Shown in pieces: positions 13,050 through 25,226 of a stretch of 64,000 nt of DNA (the stretch's first letter is position 1; each line of letters opens with the position of its first letter). The translations under genes were made by a program, and so were the position numbers. A model generated the notes under the pieces. The model saw only the letters and a list, made by a program, of their open reading frames with translations, did no database searches and was not told where the DNA came from. This stretch comes from Ophiosphaerella korrae (Eukaryota; Ascomycota; Dothideomycetes; Pleosporales; Phaeosphaeriaceae), in NCBI GenBank assembly GCA_028456385.1, contig JALNQF010000138.1:55083-119082 (forward strand). The letters run 5' to 3'.

Positions 13050-14520
13050 ATGTCTTCTACAGCAGGTTCCGGCGCATCGCGCGCATTTCCTACCATTAAA
13101 TCCATTAAAACGTACCTAACTTCAGGTGTTGGCTCTGGAGGGGTATGTTGTGGCGTGAGCGTTGTTGGATGCCCTGCTAACGTCATGCCAGGACTATCAC
13201 AATGTTGAGGGCGGGCATTGGTTGATTGATAGCAAGATCAGCACACCCATGAGCCAATATGAAGAATACCGCAAATCAAGAACCTCGTGGGGAATTAATG
13301 TCCTCGTGCGTAACTGAGCATTCAACCCGATAAACTGTGCTAAAAGTTTCGCTACAGGGTTCTTTCTGTGTCGAGCTGATAGCTAGCGACGGCTCCGAAG
13401 GTTTTGCCACAGGTTTCGGTGGGCCGCCAGCTTGCTGGTTGGTAGAGGAGCATTTTACTCGCTATCTGATTGGGAAAGGTGGGTTGCAATTGATACTGAC
13501 GTGTTTTGTTAGCATTGGCACTGACTATTCTCAGACCCTCGAGATACAAATCACATGTTTGAGCAAATGTACCGCGGCTCCATGTTTTATGGGAGGAAGG
13601 GTCTTCCAGTCGCCGTCATCTCGGTCATTGATCTCGCGATTTGGGATCTTCTCGGCAAGATTCGTAATGAGCCGGTGTACAAGATGATCGGTGGCGCAAC
13701 CCGAGAGAGACTGAACTTCTACTGCACTGGCCCCGAGCCATTGGCAGCAAAAGAAATGGGCTTTTTCGGAGCCAAAGTTCCCCTGCCCTATGGCCCAGGT
13801 GAGGGCGTCGAGGGCTTGAAAAAGAACGTGGAATTCTTGACCAAGCACCGAGAAAGCGTTGGACCGGACTTCCCTCTGATGGTCGATTGCTATATGTCTC
13901 TAAATGTCTCCTACACTATCGAGGTTGTGAAAGCGACAGAGCACCTGAATCTAAATTGGTGGGAAGAGTGTCTCTCGCCTGACGACACAGATGGCTTCGA
14001 ACAGATCAAGCGCGCTCACCCCAGGATGAAGTTTACCACCGGCGAACACGAGTACTCAAGATACGGCTTCAGAAAACTCATCGAGGGCCGCAACCTCGAC
14101 ATACTCCAGCCTGACGTCATGTGGGTAGGCGGCATGACCGAGCTGTTGAAAATCGCCGCCATGGCCGCTGCGTACGACATTCCAGTCGTTCCGCATGCCA
14201 GCGGTCCATACAGCTACCATTTCGTAGTCAGCCAAGCCAACTCTCCATTCCAGGAGTACCTGGCGAACTCTCCGGACGGCAAGTCGGTATTGCCGGTGTT
14301 TGGCAACCTCTTTTTGAACGAGCCTATCCCAACCAAGGGCTACCTCGACGTGAAAACCCTCGATTTGCCTGGGTTTGGCCTCGAGTTGAATCCCAATGCT
14401 GGTCTTATTGACGCCGCTCGCATCCTGAACCCAGCACCAGCCAAATCGCTAAAGCCGGTTGAGGAAAAACAGCCTGAGAAAATGAACAAGCCCAATGGCG
14501 ACGCAAACGGCCATGCATAG
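13050..14520 (+). CDS. LRA3: L-rhamnonate dehydratase (enolase superfamily)
   Basis: It dehydrates L-rhamnonate to 2-keto-3-deoxy-L-rhamnonate in the non-phosphorylated fungal L-rhamnose pathway. The four-exon model is 13050-13142, 13192-13305, 13358-13478 and 13535-14520, giving 437 aa. Superfamily metal and catalytic residues are visible: His in [11 protein letters not shown], Asp in MVDCYMS, Glu in WWEECLSP, Glu in [12 protein letters not shown], and the general-base His in [13 protein letters not shown]. The arrangement [11 protein letters not shown] ... [10 protein letters not shown] ... PGFGLELN follows bacterial RhmD closely. The first exon carries the IKSIKTYLT strand. The last 30 residues are a Lys/Pro/Asn-rich tail not found in bacterial enzymes. 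The substrate is assigned by family resemblance. The gene symbol follows yeast LRA3 / Aspergillus lraC. Confidence 0.87.
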
Positions 14521-14978
14521 GTTTCAGATGTGAACTGATTTCGGCGTTGGGCGAGGATGCAGATGCGGGAGGATGTTTTATTTGTCTAGATGGCGCTGGC
14601 GTTTTCGATAATGCATACAGGAGCGATCATCACCAATGGAATCCATTCGATATAAATTCTACACGTAGTGCAACATGATGACCAGGGTGAATTCGATTGT
14701 TTTGCCGCCTATAATTAGGTGATGATTGGTCGTGGCTGACAGGTGGAGGCTTGGCTGGCCTCGTGCGGGAGGCGTGCGGTGAGAGCTCATGCTGCATGGT
14801 GGGGCAACCCAGCTGAGAGCTGAGCTTTGTGCCTAGTACTTAAGGTTTAGCAATATCTACACCTCAACAGCTTGAGAATCTTGTCGTCTGTTCTCCATTT
14901 TCCTCCCGCACTTTACACCAAGCCAATTCTGCGTCTGCATACATTCTTACCTACCCCGCTCTCACACATTACCCCACC
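14521..14978. other. intergenic region, LRA3 3' end to UAP1 promoter
   Basis: It holds the 3' flank of the dehydratase and the promoter and leader of UAP1. The last 100 bases are C/T-rich, as is common in fungal leaders. I see no other feature. Confidence 0.5.
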
Positions 14979-16619
14979 ATGGAAGCCGTCAAGGAGACTA
15001 TCAACAGTGCCCTGGAGGCCCTCCACATTACCAATGCTAATCAGGGTACTCCAGCAAAGGAGCCCACTGAAGAGCAGCTCCATGAGCTAAAGTCCAAATA
15101 CTCAAAGGCTGGCCAGGAGCAGGTTTTTGCTTTTTATGACAAGCTGTCAACAGCTGAGAAGGCTGGTCTATACGAGCAACTGAGCAACTTCAACCCCGAC
15201 TACATCAACGAGATCACTGATCGAGCACTCAAGCCCGTCAAGTCCGAATCCGAAGAGTCGAAGATCGAGCCTCTCCCCGAAAATGCCACCTCATCAGTCC
15301 TCGACTCGAAGGCGGAGGATTTGGACAAATGGTACAACAGCGGCCTGGAGTTGATTGCTGAGAACAAAGTGGCGGTTGTCTTGATGGCAGGTGGCCAGGG
15401 CACACGATTGGGTAGCTCTTTACCAAAGGGCTGCTTCGATATTGGCCTGCCGAGCAAGAAGTCGCTGTTCCAGCTCCAGGGTGAGAGGATCAAGAAGGTC
15501 GAACAGCTGGCAGCCAAGAAGCACGGCAAGGAGAACGCCACAGTGCCCTGGTACGTCATGACTAGTGGGCCTACACGAGGGCCTACTGCCAAGTTCTTCG
15601 AGGAGAACAACTACTTCGGATTAAAGAAGGAGAATGTTGTCATCTTTGAACAAGGTGTCCTCCCCTGCATCTCGAATGAGGGCAAGATTTTGCTTGAGAG
15701 CAAGTCAAAGGTAGATTGACTTCCGACCATTACATTCGCCACTGCTAATCACAAACAGGTTGCTGTAGCTCCAGATGGCAACGGAGGCCTCTACCAAGCG
15801 CTCATCCAGTCGGGAGTGGTAGGAGATATGGGAAAGCGTGGAATCAAGCACATCCACGCCTACTGTGTCGATAACTGCTTGGTCAAGGTCGCCGACCCAG
15901 CATTCATTGGCTTCTCGGCCTCAAAGAACGTCGACATCGCCACAAAGGTAGTGCGAAAGCGAAACGCCAAAGAGTCTGTTGGTCTCATCTTACAGAAGAA
16001 CGGCAAGCCAGACGTTGTTGAGTACTCAGAAATCGAGGCGGCGGATGCAGAGGCAAAGGATTCCAAGAACCCAGACCTTCTCAAGTTCCGTGCAGCAAAC
16101 ATTGTCAACCACTACTACTCATACGGTTTCCTCGAGTCCATTCCAGAATGGGCAAAGAAGCTACCTCACCACGTTGCCCGCAAAAAGATTCCATTCGTCA
16201 ACACCGAGACTGGCGAGACAGTCAAGCCAGAGAAGCCCAATGGCATCAAACTCGAGCAGTTTGTGTTTGATTGCTTCCCGTTCTTGACTCTTGATAAATT
16301 TGCTTGCATGGAGGTCAAGCGTGAGGACGAGTTCAGTCCTCTCAAGAATGCACGCGGCACTGGTGAAGATGACCCCGACACGAGCAAGCAGGACATCATG
16401 ACCCAGGGTAAGAAGTGGGTGCAAGCTGCTGGCGCGACTGTTGTTAGTGAGGAGCAGCAGGATGGTATTGAGGTGTCGCCATTGATCTCCTATGTAAGTT
16501 GTTTCAATCGCCTGCTTCATCTACAGCACGCTAACCTGTTCTACTAGGGTGGTGAAGGCCTCGAGTTCCTCTCAAACCGCACGGTGAAAGCCCCGGCCGT
16601 GATCGAGTCTGAAGACTAG
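14979..16619 (+). CDS. UAP1: UDP-N-acetylglucosamine pyrophosphorylase
   Basis: It makes UDP-GlcNAc from UTP and GlcNAc-1-phosphate, the last step of the pathway feeding chitin, N-glycan and GPI-anchor synthesis; it acts in the cytosol. The three exons are 14979-15710, 15759-16493 and 16548-16619, giving 512 aa, normal for the eukaryotic enzyme. The uridylyl-binding loop is [17 protein letters not shown] (about residues 132-148), followed by [16 protein letters not shown]. Further family blocks are [41 protein letters not shown] and [12 protein letters not shown]. Intron 1 falls exactly between ESKSK and VAVAPDG. The last exon encodes only 23 residues. The start is the first ATG after the C/T-rich leader. 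Confidence 0.95.
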
Positions 16620-17702
16620 AAGGAGCCGCATTTTGAAAATATACCGCTCCTGAATCTTGGAGTACGGTATGGAAGATTGGAGTATCCTGGAAAGCCTAGG
16701 CACGGAAGCTGGTGCCGTCCAAAATTTAGGAGTATCCTTTGTAGAACAAAATGAGAAATGATATGACGCTGTCTAAAGGCATAAGAAACGAAGACGCAAC
16801 TAGGGGTGTAATTTATCCGATGGTCAGGTCATTCATGCAGGAACCCAGCGTGTGACGGCCGCTAATTTCTGCTCCAGGTCAGATGATGAAGTCGTCCATC
16901 CACATAGTCTACCCCCTTTTTCTAGGAGTTTGGCTCTAACAACGTGTCGCTCTGAGCATTTGTCGATGATGTGTTTCCCCGCAGATACGAGTTTGGCGAT
17001 TGTCTCGTGCGTGGAGGGCCGGCGGCAGAAGCGGAGAGCAGAAAAGAAGCCACAGCCAAACACAGAGCAGGCGAAGGGCTGACAGCGGCGGGCATGCTCA
17101 GGCAAGATTCTGGTAGGCTCTAGCATGAACGTGGCAAAGCCTTTGTTCCTGCGGGCCGGGCGCATCTGGACTGCTAGGGCTGTTCGCCAGTGCATGACAT
17201 TGCAGACCTCGGAATCGGACGCACGGCCCAGGTGCAATCAGAAAGGTCCTTTTTGTTGCAGGACCCCAAGCATTCTGTCCTGCAACCTGCAAACTCGCTC
17301 ATCACGCATCCTACGTTCTCGGAGGAAGGTCGCTGCTGTGAGGGAAAGGACTGGAAGCTTGACAGTAGGTTGCGCCCCCGCGGCAGACACGCGCGCTTCC
17401 CGCGCATGGAGACGAGCGTATTCCCGTGGTGCCCCTCGAGAGGGTTGAAGTTTCTGTTTGGGCGGCGGCTAACGGAGCACGACAGGCCAAGGGATTGAAG
17501 AAGTCGAAGTTGAAGTTGCAGCGAAGCGAACGAAGAAGGTACTTGCGCGCCTCCATCCATGCCCGGCCACCAGCCGCCATTCACCATTCACCATCCACCA
17601 TGCGACTCGAAGACCCCACACTCGCTTGCCACTCGTAGCTCGTAGACACGACGTGATCCATACTCACACACCCGCCCAGATATACGCCGAGGAACCTGCA
17701 CC
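16620..17702. other. intergenic region, UAP1 to CCHC gene
   Basis: About 1.1 kb holds the UAP1 3' flank and the upstream region of the CCHC gene. The overlapping open frames on both strands here lack domains and conserved starts. The last 100 bases before the start codon are C-rich with CCATTCACCATTCACCATCCACCAT. I see no other gene. Confidence 0.5.
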
Positions 17703-18624
17703 ATGTCGTCGCTCTCACGCCGCGCGTGCTTCAAGTGCGGCAATGTCGGGCACTATGCGGGTGAGCTCTCCTCGTGCACTGCCTGTGTTGCGCGGCGTAG
17801 GGACCACTGACCATGGTACCTGCATCGAGTAGCACAGGACAGGCTTGCGCGACAGGTTGCAGGCGGGCACGCGACTGACTCAGCACAGAGGTCTGCTCCT
17901 CCAGCGAACGCCTCTGCTACAACTGTGAGCCACCACCACCACCCGGCCATGCGCCATATTGACCCCCTCCAGGCAAGCAACCGGGCCATGAGTCGAACGG
18001 ATGCCCGCACCCTCGCACCACCGAGAGTACGTACCCTGGCATCGCGCCTCGACGAGCACTTTGGCTGACGGCTGGACAGCAAAGCAGTGCTACCACTGCC
18101 AGGGTCTTGGGCATGTCCAGGCCGACTGCCCAACCCTGCGACTGAGCGGTGCTGGCACCAGCGGACGATGCTATTCGTGTGGCCTCGCTGGCCATCTTGC
18201 TCGCAACTGCCCCACCCCTGGAATGGGCCGTGGAGCAGGCGCCTCCCGTGGAGCGTACGGCGGCTTCCGTGGTGGCTTCGCTGGCGGTGCTCGTGCTGCC
18301 ACGTGCTACAAGTGCGGCGGGCCGAACCACTTTGCCCGTGACTGCCAGGCCCAAGCCATGAAGTGCTATGCCTGCGGCAAGCTTGGTGAGTGCGGACAAC
18401 CAGTCTAGTTTATCCATCATCTAACATGGCAAGGCCACATCTCTCGCGACTGCACAGCCCCCAACGGCGGCCCGGCTGGCTTAAACACCACTGGCAAGAC
18501 TTGCTATCGCTGTGGTGAGACCGGCCATATCTCTCGCGAGTGCACGCAAGCTGAAGTGAACGGCGACTCCGTCCCTGCCCCTGCTGCCCCCATGCAGTCG
18601 GTCGCACCCACGGCTGTTGTCTAA
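17703..18624 (+). CDS. GIS2: CCHC zinc-knuckle nucleic-acid-binding protein, Gis2/CNBP/Byr3 type
   Basis: This is a small cytoplasmic single-stranded nucleic-acid-binding protein of 214 aa. It has five exons: 17703-17760, 17889-17924, 17973-18026, 18080-18385 and 18434-18624. Once spliced it carries seven CCHC knuckles: CFKCGNVGHYAEVC, CYNCGKQPGHESNGC (one residue longer), CYHCQGLGHVQADC, CYSCGLAGHLARNC, CYKCGGPNHFARDC, CYACGKLGHISRDC and CYRCGETGHISREC. Knuckles 1, 2 and 6 are each split by an intron, which supports the splice choices. A Gly/Arg-rich RGG-like linker lies between knuckles 4 and 5. Seven knuckles match yeast Gis2 and vertebrate CNBP, which bind mRNA and promote translation. 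Exon 2 is only 36 nt and intron 4 is 48 nt. Confidence 0.92.
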
Positions 18625-19543
18625 ATACCACATACAATACACCCCTCGCCCGGTGTCTCGTTGCGTATAAAATCGCAATGTCAACACCAACGTTCATAGC
18701 ATATTCTTCACCATCTTCTTACACTTTATCGCGCACTCACAATCGTTTCCTAGCCTCTCAGTATCATTCCGGCAAACTCACGCATTCACGATCGAGCCAG
18801 AGAAAAGTTTTCACGATTCCAACGCTGATACCCAAAACGTTATATCCCATACTTACCTTTCTACCATTTTTTCAATCAGACGACGGCTTGGCGATTTGCG
18901 ACGGTGGTTCTACTTCTTTGCACGCATTCCAACTTTGCTGCCCACGGGCACTTGGGACGGAGCTGTTTGGATAGACGGGAATCTTCCGGGGTCTGGAAGG
19001 CGGCTGTAGTGGTTTGGTAGTGGAAAGTTTATCAGGGGGATTGAGCTGGTATGGAGGAGGAATGAAGGGGACGTTGTGTGTTTGTCGGGGCTGAGTCGGC
19101 ACCTGTTGGATTTTATCTTAGTTTCTTTGCTTGCCCTGCATATGCTACCTGTATATCAGACCATATAACTCCAAATAAACGCTGTTATGCTGCATGTCTC
19201 GTTTTCCACTTTCACTCTGCTTTGGTATTCCACGATATCCAGTGTCCAAGCGGTCTCCTATGTTTGAGGAGCATTCTTGACGGGAGTCAGCCCAAGGTAG
19301 ACTTCTTCACTTCCTCTAGACCATATATTGCTCAGCCTGGGCTGATATATCCTTCAGCAAGACTAGCATGAGCTCCATGGCGCCTTCTTCCTCAGACACA
19401 CGCACGTGGTTTCGCGTTTAGCGTGTCACCACGTTGCTCTTTCCATTATCTAGACTCTCACAATCTTCCATCCTGCACGCGTTTCCCATTCCATTCGTTT
19501 TCTAATCCTACCACACCAACCATCACCCCCACCTATCCAAACA
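18625..19543. other. intergenic region, CCHC gene to DMC1
   Basis: It contains the CCHC 3' flank and the DMC1 promoter. I see no supported coding region or repeat. Confidence 0.5.
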
Positions 19544-20909
19544 ATGGCCCCCTCTTCAGTAGCAAGCGACGATTCTAACAACGACGTACGTGATACTCTC
19601 CCCACAAAACTACCTGACTGACTTGCCAAGGATGGCTTCATCGTAGACATTGACGCAATCCAAGCCCACGGCATTGGGGCAGTCGACATCGCAAAGCTGA
19701 AAGCTAATGGCTATTACACCATTGCTTCCGTGCACTCGGCTACGCGTCGCAATCTGCTGAAGATCAAGGGCTTCAGTGAGATCAAAGTCGACAAGGTCAA
19801 GGACGCCATTTCCAAGTGCCAGGTAGGTGGTTTCTGTCACCGTTGCACTGGGGGGCATGCTAATTTTGCTTAGCCTGCGGGCGGCGGCTTTCAGACTGCT
19901 CACGCGCTTGGTCAGCAGCGGAAACGCGTGCTAAAGATTTCGACTGGTAGCAAGCAGCTTGATACGATATTAGGAGGGTGAGTGTCTTTCAAGGATTCGG
20001 TATTGACATGTTGCTTATTCGTCACAGCGGTTTCCAGACCATGAGCATCAGTGAGGTCTTTGGTGAGTTTCGTTGCGGGAAAACCCAGCTCTCACATACC
20101 ATGTCGGTTATTGCGCAGCTGCCAAAGGATATGGGTGGTGCTGAGGGCAAGGTGGCTTATATCGGTACGTCAAAGAAGTGGGCTGCGTCCTACATCCACT
20201 GAAGATTTGATAATAGATACGGAAGGCACATTCAGGCCAGAGCGAATCACCCAGATTGCTGAGCGTTTCAGTCTTGATCCAGAGGCTAGTGGGTGCATAC
20301 ATTTGTGTCTTTTGATCCTGACTGACACGATACAGCCCAGGACAACATTACCTATGCTCGTGCTGTTAATTCCGAGCATCAGATGGAGCTCTTGAATAAA
20401 GTCGCCGAGTTCTTCGTTGGCAATGAGTACCGCCTTCTCATCATCGACAGCATCATGGCTCTCTTCCGAGTCGACTACACCGGCCGGGGAGAGTTGAACG
20501 AGCGCCAGCAGAAACTGAACCAGTTCCTGTCTAAATTAACCCATATAGCCGAAGGCAAGCATATCCCACTGTAAAGACACCTTTTAGATTCCTAACATTT
20601 CCCAGAATTCAATGTCGCAGTCCTCATGACCAATCAAGTCCAGAGCGACCCAGGAGCAAGCGCCTTGTTTGCTAGTGCCGATGGCCGCAAGCCTGTTGGC
20701 GGCCACATCCTCGCCCATGCTTCTGCCACACGCATTCTACTTCGCAAGGGTAGGGGCGAGGAGCGTGTTGCGAAGATCCAGGACTCTCCAGGTGCGTGGA
20801 TGGTGATGGTCTTGCGGTGAAGAGTACTAACGGTGTGATAGATATGCCGGAAAAGGAAGCGACGTATATTATTACGAATGGAGGTATTAATGATCCTGAG
20901 AAGGTCTGA
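19544..20909 (+). CDS. DMC1: meiotic recombinase Dmc1 (RecA/Rad51 family)
   Basis: It forms nucleoprotein filaments that carry out strand exchange between homologues in meiosis. The eight exons are 19544-19585, 19631-19822, 19874-19977, 20028-20164, 20217-20288, 20336-20554, 20606-20791 and 20842-20909, giving 339 aa, the normal Dmc1 length. A helix-hairpin-helix N-domain spans about residues 15-80. Walker A is GEFRCGKTQ, followed by [12 protein letters not shown]; Walker B is [15 protein letters not shown]. The C-terminus [10 protein letters not shown] and the block [11 protein letters not shown] ... [14 protein letters not shown] place it with Dmc1 rather than Rad51. Intron 6 (20555-20605) uses a GC donor (GCAAGC) with a CCTAAC branch site; only this splice gives AEEFNVAV. 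All other introns are GT..AG. An intact gene suggests meiotic competence. Confidence 0.94.
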
Positions 20910-21492
20910 TCGGGGCTCGATTTGAGTGGGGAGGAGTGATTTATGAGGGTGTGGTGTTTGTGGATTTCTTCGGTCTTCGAGGTTCATACAAGGGAATGTG
21001 GAGATATTTGAGTGTTTCCTGTGCACTGAAGAGATTGTAGGACGGAATTCGCGCCTCGATGTGTCTCTGTGGTAAGGTATCAAGACGAGTTCTAGTCAAT
21101 TTTCGTAAAGCTGCTACTTATGTTCAATAAGCTACACTTGTCAATACCCAATTCATTTTGAATCATTGTTAATCTCTTCATTAGCCCACCATTATGAAGA
21201 TTCAAGTTCAAGTGTAGTCCAAAACGTATTTAGTCCACCCATCGGCTATCTACATCTAGCTAAGCCGGCGACCACCCAACGACGTCGACCTTCAACACGC
21301 TGCCGAGGTCTCTTTCTCCGCACCCCAACCATATAGCCTGTACGCCTCCATCCTCAAAACAACCACCCAGCCCGAAAAATGCCTTTCCCTTTCCAGATCC
21401 ATTGACCTCGTTCCATACGTCCCATACCAACCCTACACCTAACACACACTCCTTCCTACCATCCACCAACCTATCAACCCCACCCCCCCAAA
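20910..21492. other. intergenic region, DMC1 to enoyl-CoA hydratase gene
   Basis: It holds the DMC1 3' flank and the promoter of the next gene. The 150 bases before the start codon are strongly C-rich. I see no other feature. Confidence 0.5.
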
Positions 21493-22559
21493 ATGCCCCC
21501 TCAACCCCCTCTCCCCCTCCCAAACTCCTACGACACCCTCCCCTTCACCCAGATCCGCACACAGCACCACCCGCCCAACCCCTCCATCATCATCCTCACC
21601 CTCCACCGCCCAAACAACCACAACGCCTTCACCGACACCATGCGCGCAGAACTGCAAACCGCATACGCACTCTTCGACATCGACGACCGCGTAAAATGCA
21701 TCGTAGTCACTGGCTCCGGCCGCATATTCTGCGCAGGCGCAGATCTAGACGCCGGGTTTGGCGCGGGCAGCGAGGGGGAGAGGGAGGGCGCATCGGCGCA
21801 TCGAGACGGGTACGTAACCGCCGCGCAAATGGCAGCCAGCAAAGGGGAAAGCGGTGCCCGTGTGTGTGTGTGTGCTAATAGAGTTAACGTAGGGGCGGCC
21901 GCGCCGTACTCTCCATCTTCCACTGCCGCAAACCATCCATTGCCGCACTCCAAGGCCCCGCCGTCGGCATCGGCATAACGCTCACGCTCCCCATGTCCCT
22001 ACGCATCACGTACCGGAACGCAAAAATCGGCTTCGTGTTTGCGCGCCGGGGCCTCGTCATGGAAGCCGCGAGCTCGTATTTCTTGCCGCGGCTCATTGGG
22101 CATTCGCGCGCCATGGCCGCGGTAACCACGGGCGCCACGTACCGCGCGGATGCGGACGTGTTTAGCGGCTTGTTTGCGGAGCTGGTGGAGCGGGCGGAGG
22201 AGGTGGTTCCTGCGGCGCTGCGGGTGGCCGAGGAGGTGGTGAGGAATACGAGTGGTGTGTCGACGTATTTGATGAAGGAGCTTATGTTTCGGGATGCGGG
22301 GAGTGCCGAGGGGCAGCATTTGCTGGATAGCCGGGTCATATATGACATGTTTGGGTCGCGGTGAGTGATTTGTTGTTGGGTGTGATGGTGGGACTGACTA
22401 TGTAGGGATAATACCGAGGGCGTGCAGGCGTTTTTGGAGAAGAGGCAGGCGGCGTTTACGGGGACGATGGGGAATACGAGGATTGGGGCGTATCCGTGGT
22501 GGATGCAGGTGGATCCGGGGGGACGGGCTAAGGCGGCGACAGAGAAGGCGAAGATTTAG
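21493..22559 (+). CDS. enoyl-CoA hydratase/isomerase (crotonase) family protein
   Basis: A crotonase-fold protein of 312 aa from three exons: 21493-21809, 21893-22360 and 22406-22559. The CoA/oxyanion loop is TGSGRIFCAGADLD. Splicing intron 1 gives GGRAVLSIFHCRKPSIAALQG followed by PAVGIGITLTLPMSLRI, the second oxyanion block. The segment KIGFVFARRGLVMEAASSYF is typical of fungal hydratase/isomerases. Family members hydrate or isomerise enoyl-CoAs in beta-oxidation or in secondary metabolism; the substrate cannot be told from sequence. The C-terminus is AKI, not a clear peroxisomal signal. Intron 1 contains a GT dinucleotide run at about 21860-21874. Coding sequence is unusually C-rich in exon 1 and G-rich in exon 3. 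Confidence 0.87.
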
Positions 22560-23009
22560 ATTGGGGTTGAATAAGAGAGACTTGTGTGGTGCTGGGGCAT
22601 GTTATCTCATTGGAAACGTGTATAGTTCTTATTAACTAGGTGACAGACCATCGCGCAAGCAAGATATCTCCCTTCAAACTACTCACTCCTCGCCCATCCC
22701 CACCTTCACCTTCCTCCCTATAGCGCAGCCAAATCCCAACCTTGCAATAAAAAGCATTCATAACGCCCCGAAACCAATCCGCCACCAAGGGCGGAAACAA
22801 TGCATTAGCAGTCTGTAGCTCGTCGCGCGGACCGCAAAGGGAAAAGCCAGCTTCGAGGACGATAGCGCGTCCACGGAGACGAGACGTGTTATACAAGATG
22901 GGAACCAGCGTGAAAAGGGGAAGGGGGGGGGGGGGCAACGTTGTAGCTGAGGGGATGAAGTTAGAACTCGAGGTCGGCTAGGGGGTGGGTAAGCGATTGT
23001 GTATATCAA
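22560..23009. other. convergent intergenic region
   Basis: This lies between the ends of the hydratase gene (+) and TOA1 (-). It contains a G14 homopolymer at about 22922-22935. Nothing else is supported. Confidence 0.5.
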
Positions 23010-24650
23010 CTACCATTCGAATTCACCATTTGCTTTGTGGAAGAGGTATCTAGCTGTATTAGTTTGTGGCGTAGTAGGTGTGAGGTGTGAGTGGTAGACT
23101 TACTCCTTTTTGTTGGTGGTGAGGATGCCGTCTTTGAGGGTGCACTTCCACTTGTTTTTGACGCGTTGGACTTTTTCATAGACGCAGAGCATGTAATCGA
23201 CCATTTCGTCATCGCTGTTTTCGCCGTCATTCAAGTCGTCTTCTGGGTCGTCTAGGTCGGAGTTGATGGCATCATCTGGATCTTCTTCTTTGGCATCATC
23301 GTCGCCGTCGAAACGGCCGGGCACGGGTTCACTTGATGAGCCCTCGGCAGCTTCAGCTTGTAGAACGCTGATGGCTGCTTTCCTCTTTTTGCCCTTTGGC
23401 ATAGAGTCAAGAGGTACCATTAGACCACTGTCTTGACGCATGGCCATGGCATCAATACGAGCGCGCATGAACTGGTCAGCGGCGAGACGGCCTGCTTCAT
23501 CCTGTATCGAAGCCGCTCGCGCCGCCTTGAATGCCTCCCAGTCAGCTAGCGCGTCGCCAGTCCCATCAGTCTGCGAGTTGTAGACATGCCCTTGAGGTGC
23601 ACGCTGCTGCGGTACTTGCTGAGGGTGACGCTGCTGCTGCTGTTGTTGTTGTTGCTGGGCTGCCATCATCCGCTGCTGCTGACCTTGCATGGGCATCTGA
23701 GGGTGTTGGCCTTGTTGCGGCATATTGTTAAAGTTCAGATGGGGTGGCTGCATGCCAGTTTGCGCCACACGCTGGTCCACAAGAGCCTGTGCTCGCTGGG
23801 TTGCCAAGTTTGCATTTTGGCCGTAGCCGCCTGTATAGTTACCGCCATTAGCAGTCTGGCCGTGTGCGTATGGCTGAACAGATGTTTGGTATCCACCTTC
23901 AGACTTGATTGGCACATTGGAGTAGTTCAGCGAGTCCTGAGGGGCCGGCACGGGTGGATGCTCCGATTCTGCCTTGACATTGGACGGCACAGTGGGCGGC
24001 TGGCGGACCGGTTCTGGCTGGGGATCCCACGGGAACTGTGCAACCTTGAGAGCAGACAGCTTCTCTTGCCAGCCCTAAAGCATGTCAGCATGTGTGGATA
24101 GACAGAGCAAATGGTTGGGAAAGGCAACAGCCACGTGACTGACTATGCCATGTTGGGCAGTGATGCGTCTTGGCTTGGCGGGGTGCGCAGCTGAGCAGGG
24201 GCTATAAAAGTGACCCAAATACTCAGGGCGCCCCGAACCTGCGAAGCCAGCCGGCAACTCAGCCCCGCTTTCGGCCAGCCATCACCACGAAGCAGGCTGC
24301 ATCGCGCCATACTCCACCGCGGCGAAGACCATGGACCAAAAAAACGATTAACGCAAAGAAAAAGAGTCGAGACGTGAAAGGGGCACGGGAGCGGTGGTGC
24401 AGTGACTTTGGGGAGGTGCGATGTCGCTTTGCGCTGCGGCTAGGCAGTCACCATCACATACCTGCTTCATCTCCTCGAGCGTGGACTGATCCACACCGAA
24501 CTCATCGAAGTCATTCGCCGAGGCCTGGACCACCTTGTCGATGATCTGTTGGTAGACGGCGCCCTAGAAGTCGCGGTCAGCGTGCTTGCACTTGGGTTGC
24601 CGGCCTCGGCAGCGCGCTTGGGGACTACTGACTACGACTATGTTGGACAT
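23010..24650 (-). CDS. TOA1: transcription initiation factor IIA large subunit
   Basis: It joins the small subunit (Toa2) to form TFIIA, which stabilises TBP on promoter DNA. The four exons are 24650-24636, 24563-24462, 24074-23104 and 23049-23010, giving 375 aa. The N-terminal helical domain is MSNIVGAVYQQIIDKVVQ, then ANDFDEFGVDQSTLEEMK and GWQEKLSALKVAQFPWDP. It is assembled from a 15-nt first coding exon and two further exons. The middle is Gln/Pro-rich with a run of nine Gln. An acidic stretch precedes the C-terminal beta-barrel part, YEKVQRVKNKWKCTLKDG, ending in FHKANGEFEW, which is restored only by the last splice (acceptor CTAG at 23050). Intron 2 is nearly 390 nt, the longest in this half of the window. 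Confidence 0.92.
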
Positions 24651-25226
24651 CGCGGCGGTTCTCGGCTCTCCAACTGATATACTGCGATGGCTTTACGGAT
24701 TGCAGAGGTGGCGCGGTGGCTTGCGACGGTTGCTTGTGTGCGGATGATGGGATTGAGGCAAGGCAAGGCCAGCGCTTGGGATGGCAAGAGTAACGGCTGC
24801 GCGTGCGCCAGGAAGCTTTTGCGCTTCTGGTAGTATGCTACGGATACAAGTTGCGCAGAAGGTGGGTCTCGTACGACGATTGCGGGTGCCCTCAACTCGT
24901 GGTTGTGGGGACGCAGGTAGGTGTTCCAGCGTTGGTTGCCGCAGCTTGGGCGGTCTTTGACCTCTGATTGTCGGCTAGCAAAGCGCGCTAACACACGTGA
25001 TCTCTCCCCGCGCCCTCTGCCCTCACCGCACGTTTGCCACTCGAGTAGGGATAGTTTTGAGTGATATAATTACTTCATATATTATAAGAATCCGAAACGT
25101 GGCCGTGGTTGCCAATACCTTTACTTACTATGCCACTATTTTGACACAACTCGCAAGTAACTCACTGGTGACCAGCTTACCTAGAAGTCCTGTCTAAAAC
25201 ACATATGTCGCTTTGGGTAAGCGTCA
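24651..25226. other. intergenic region, TOA1 promoter side to bZIP 3' end
   Basis: No supported gene. It should contain the TOA1 promoter; both neighbours lie on the minus strand. Confidence 0.5.
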
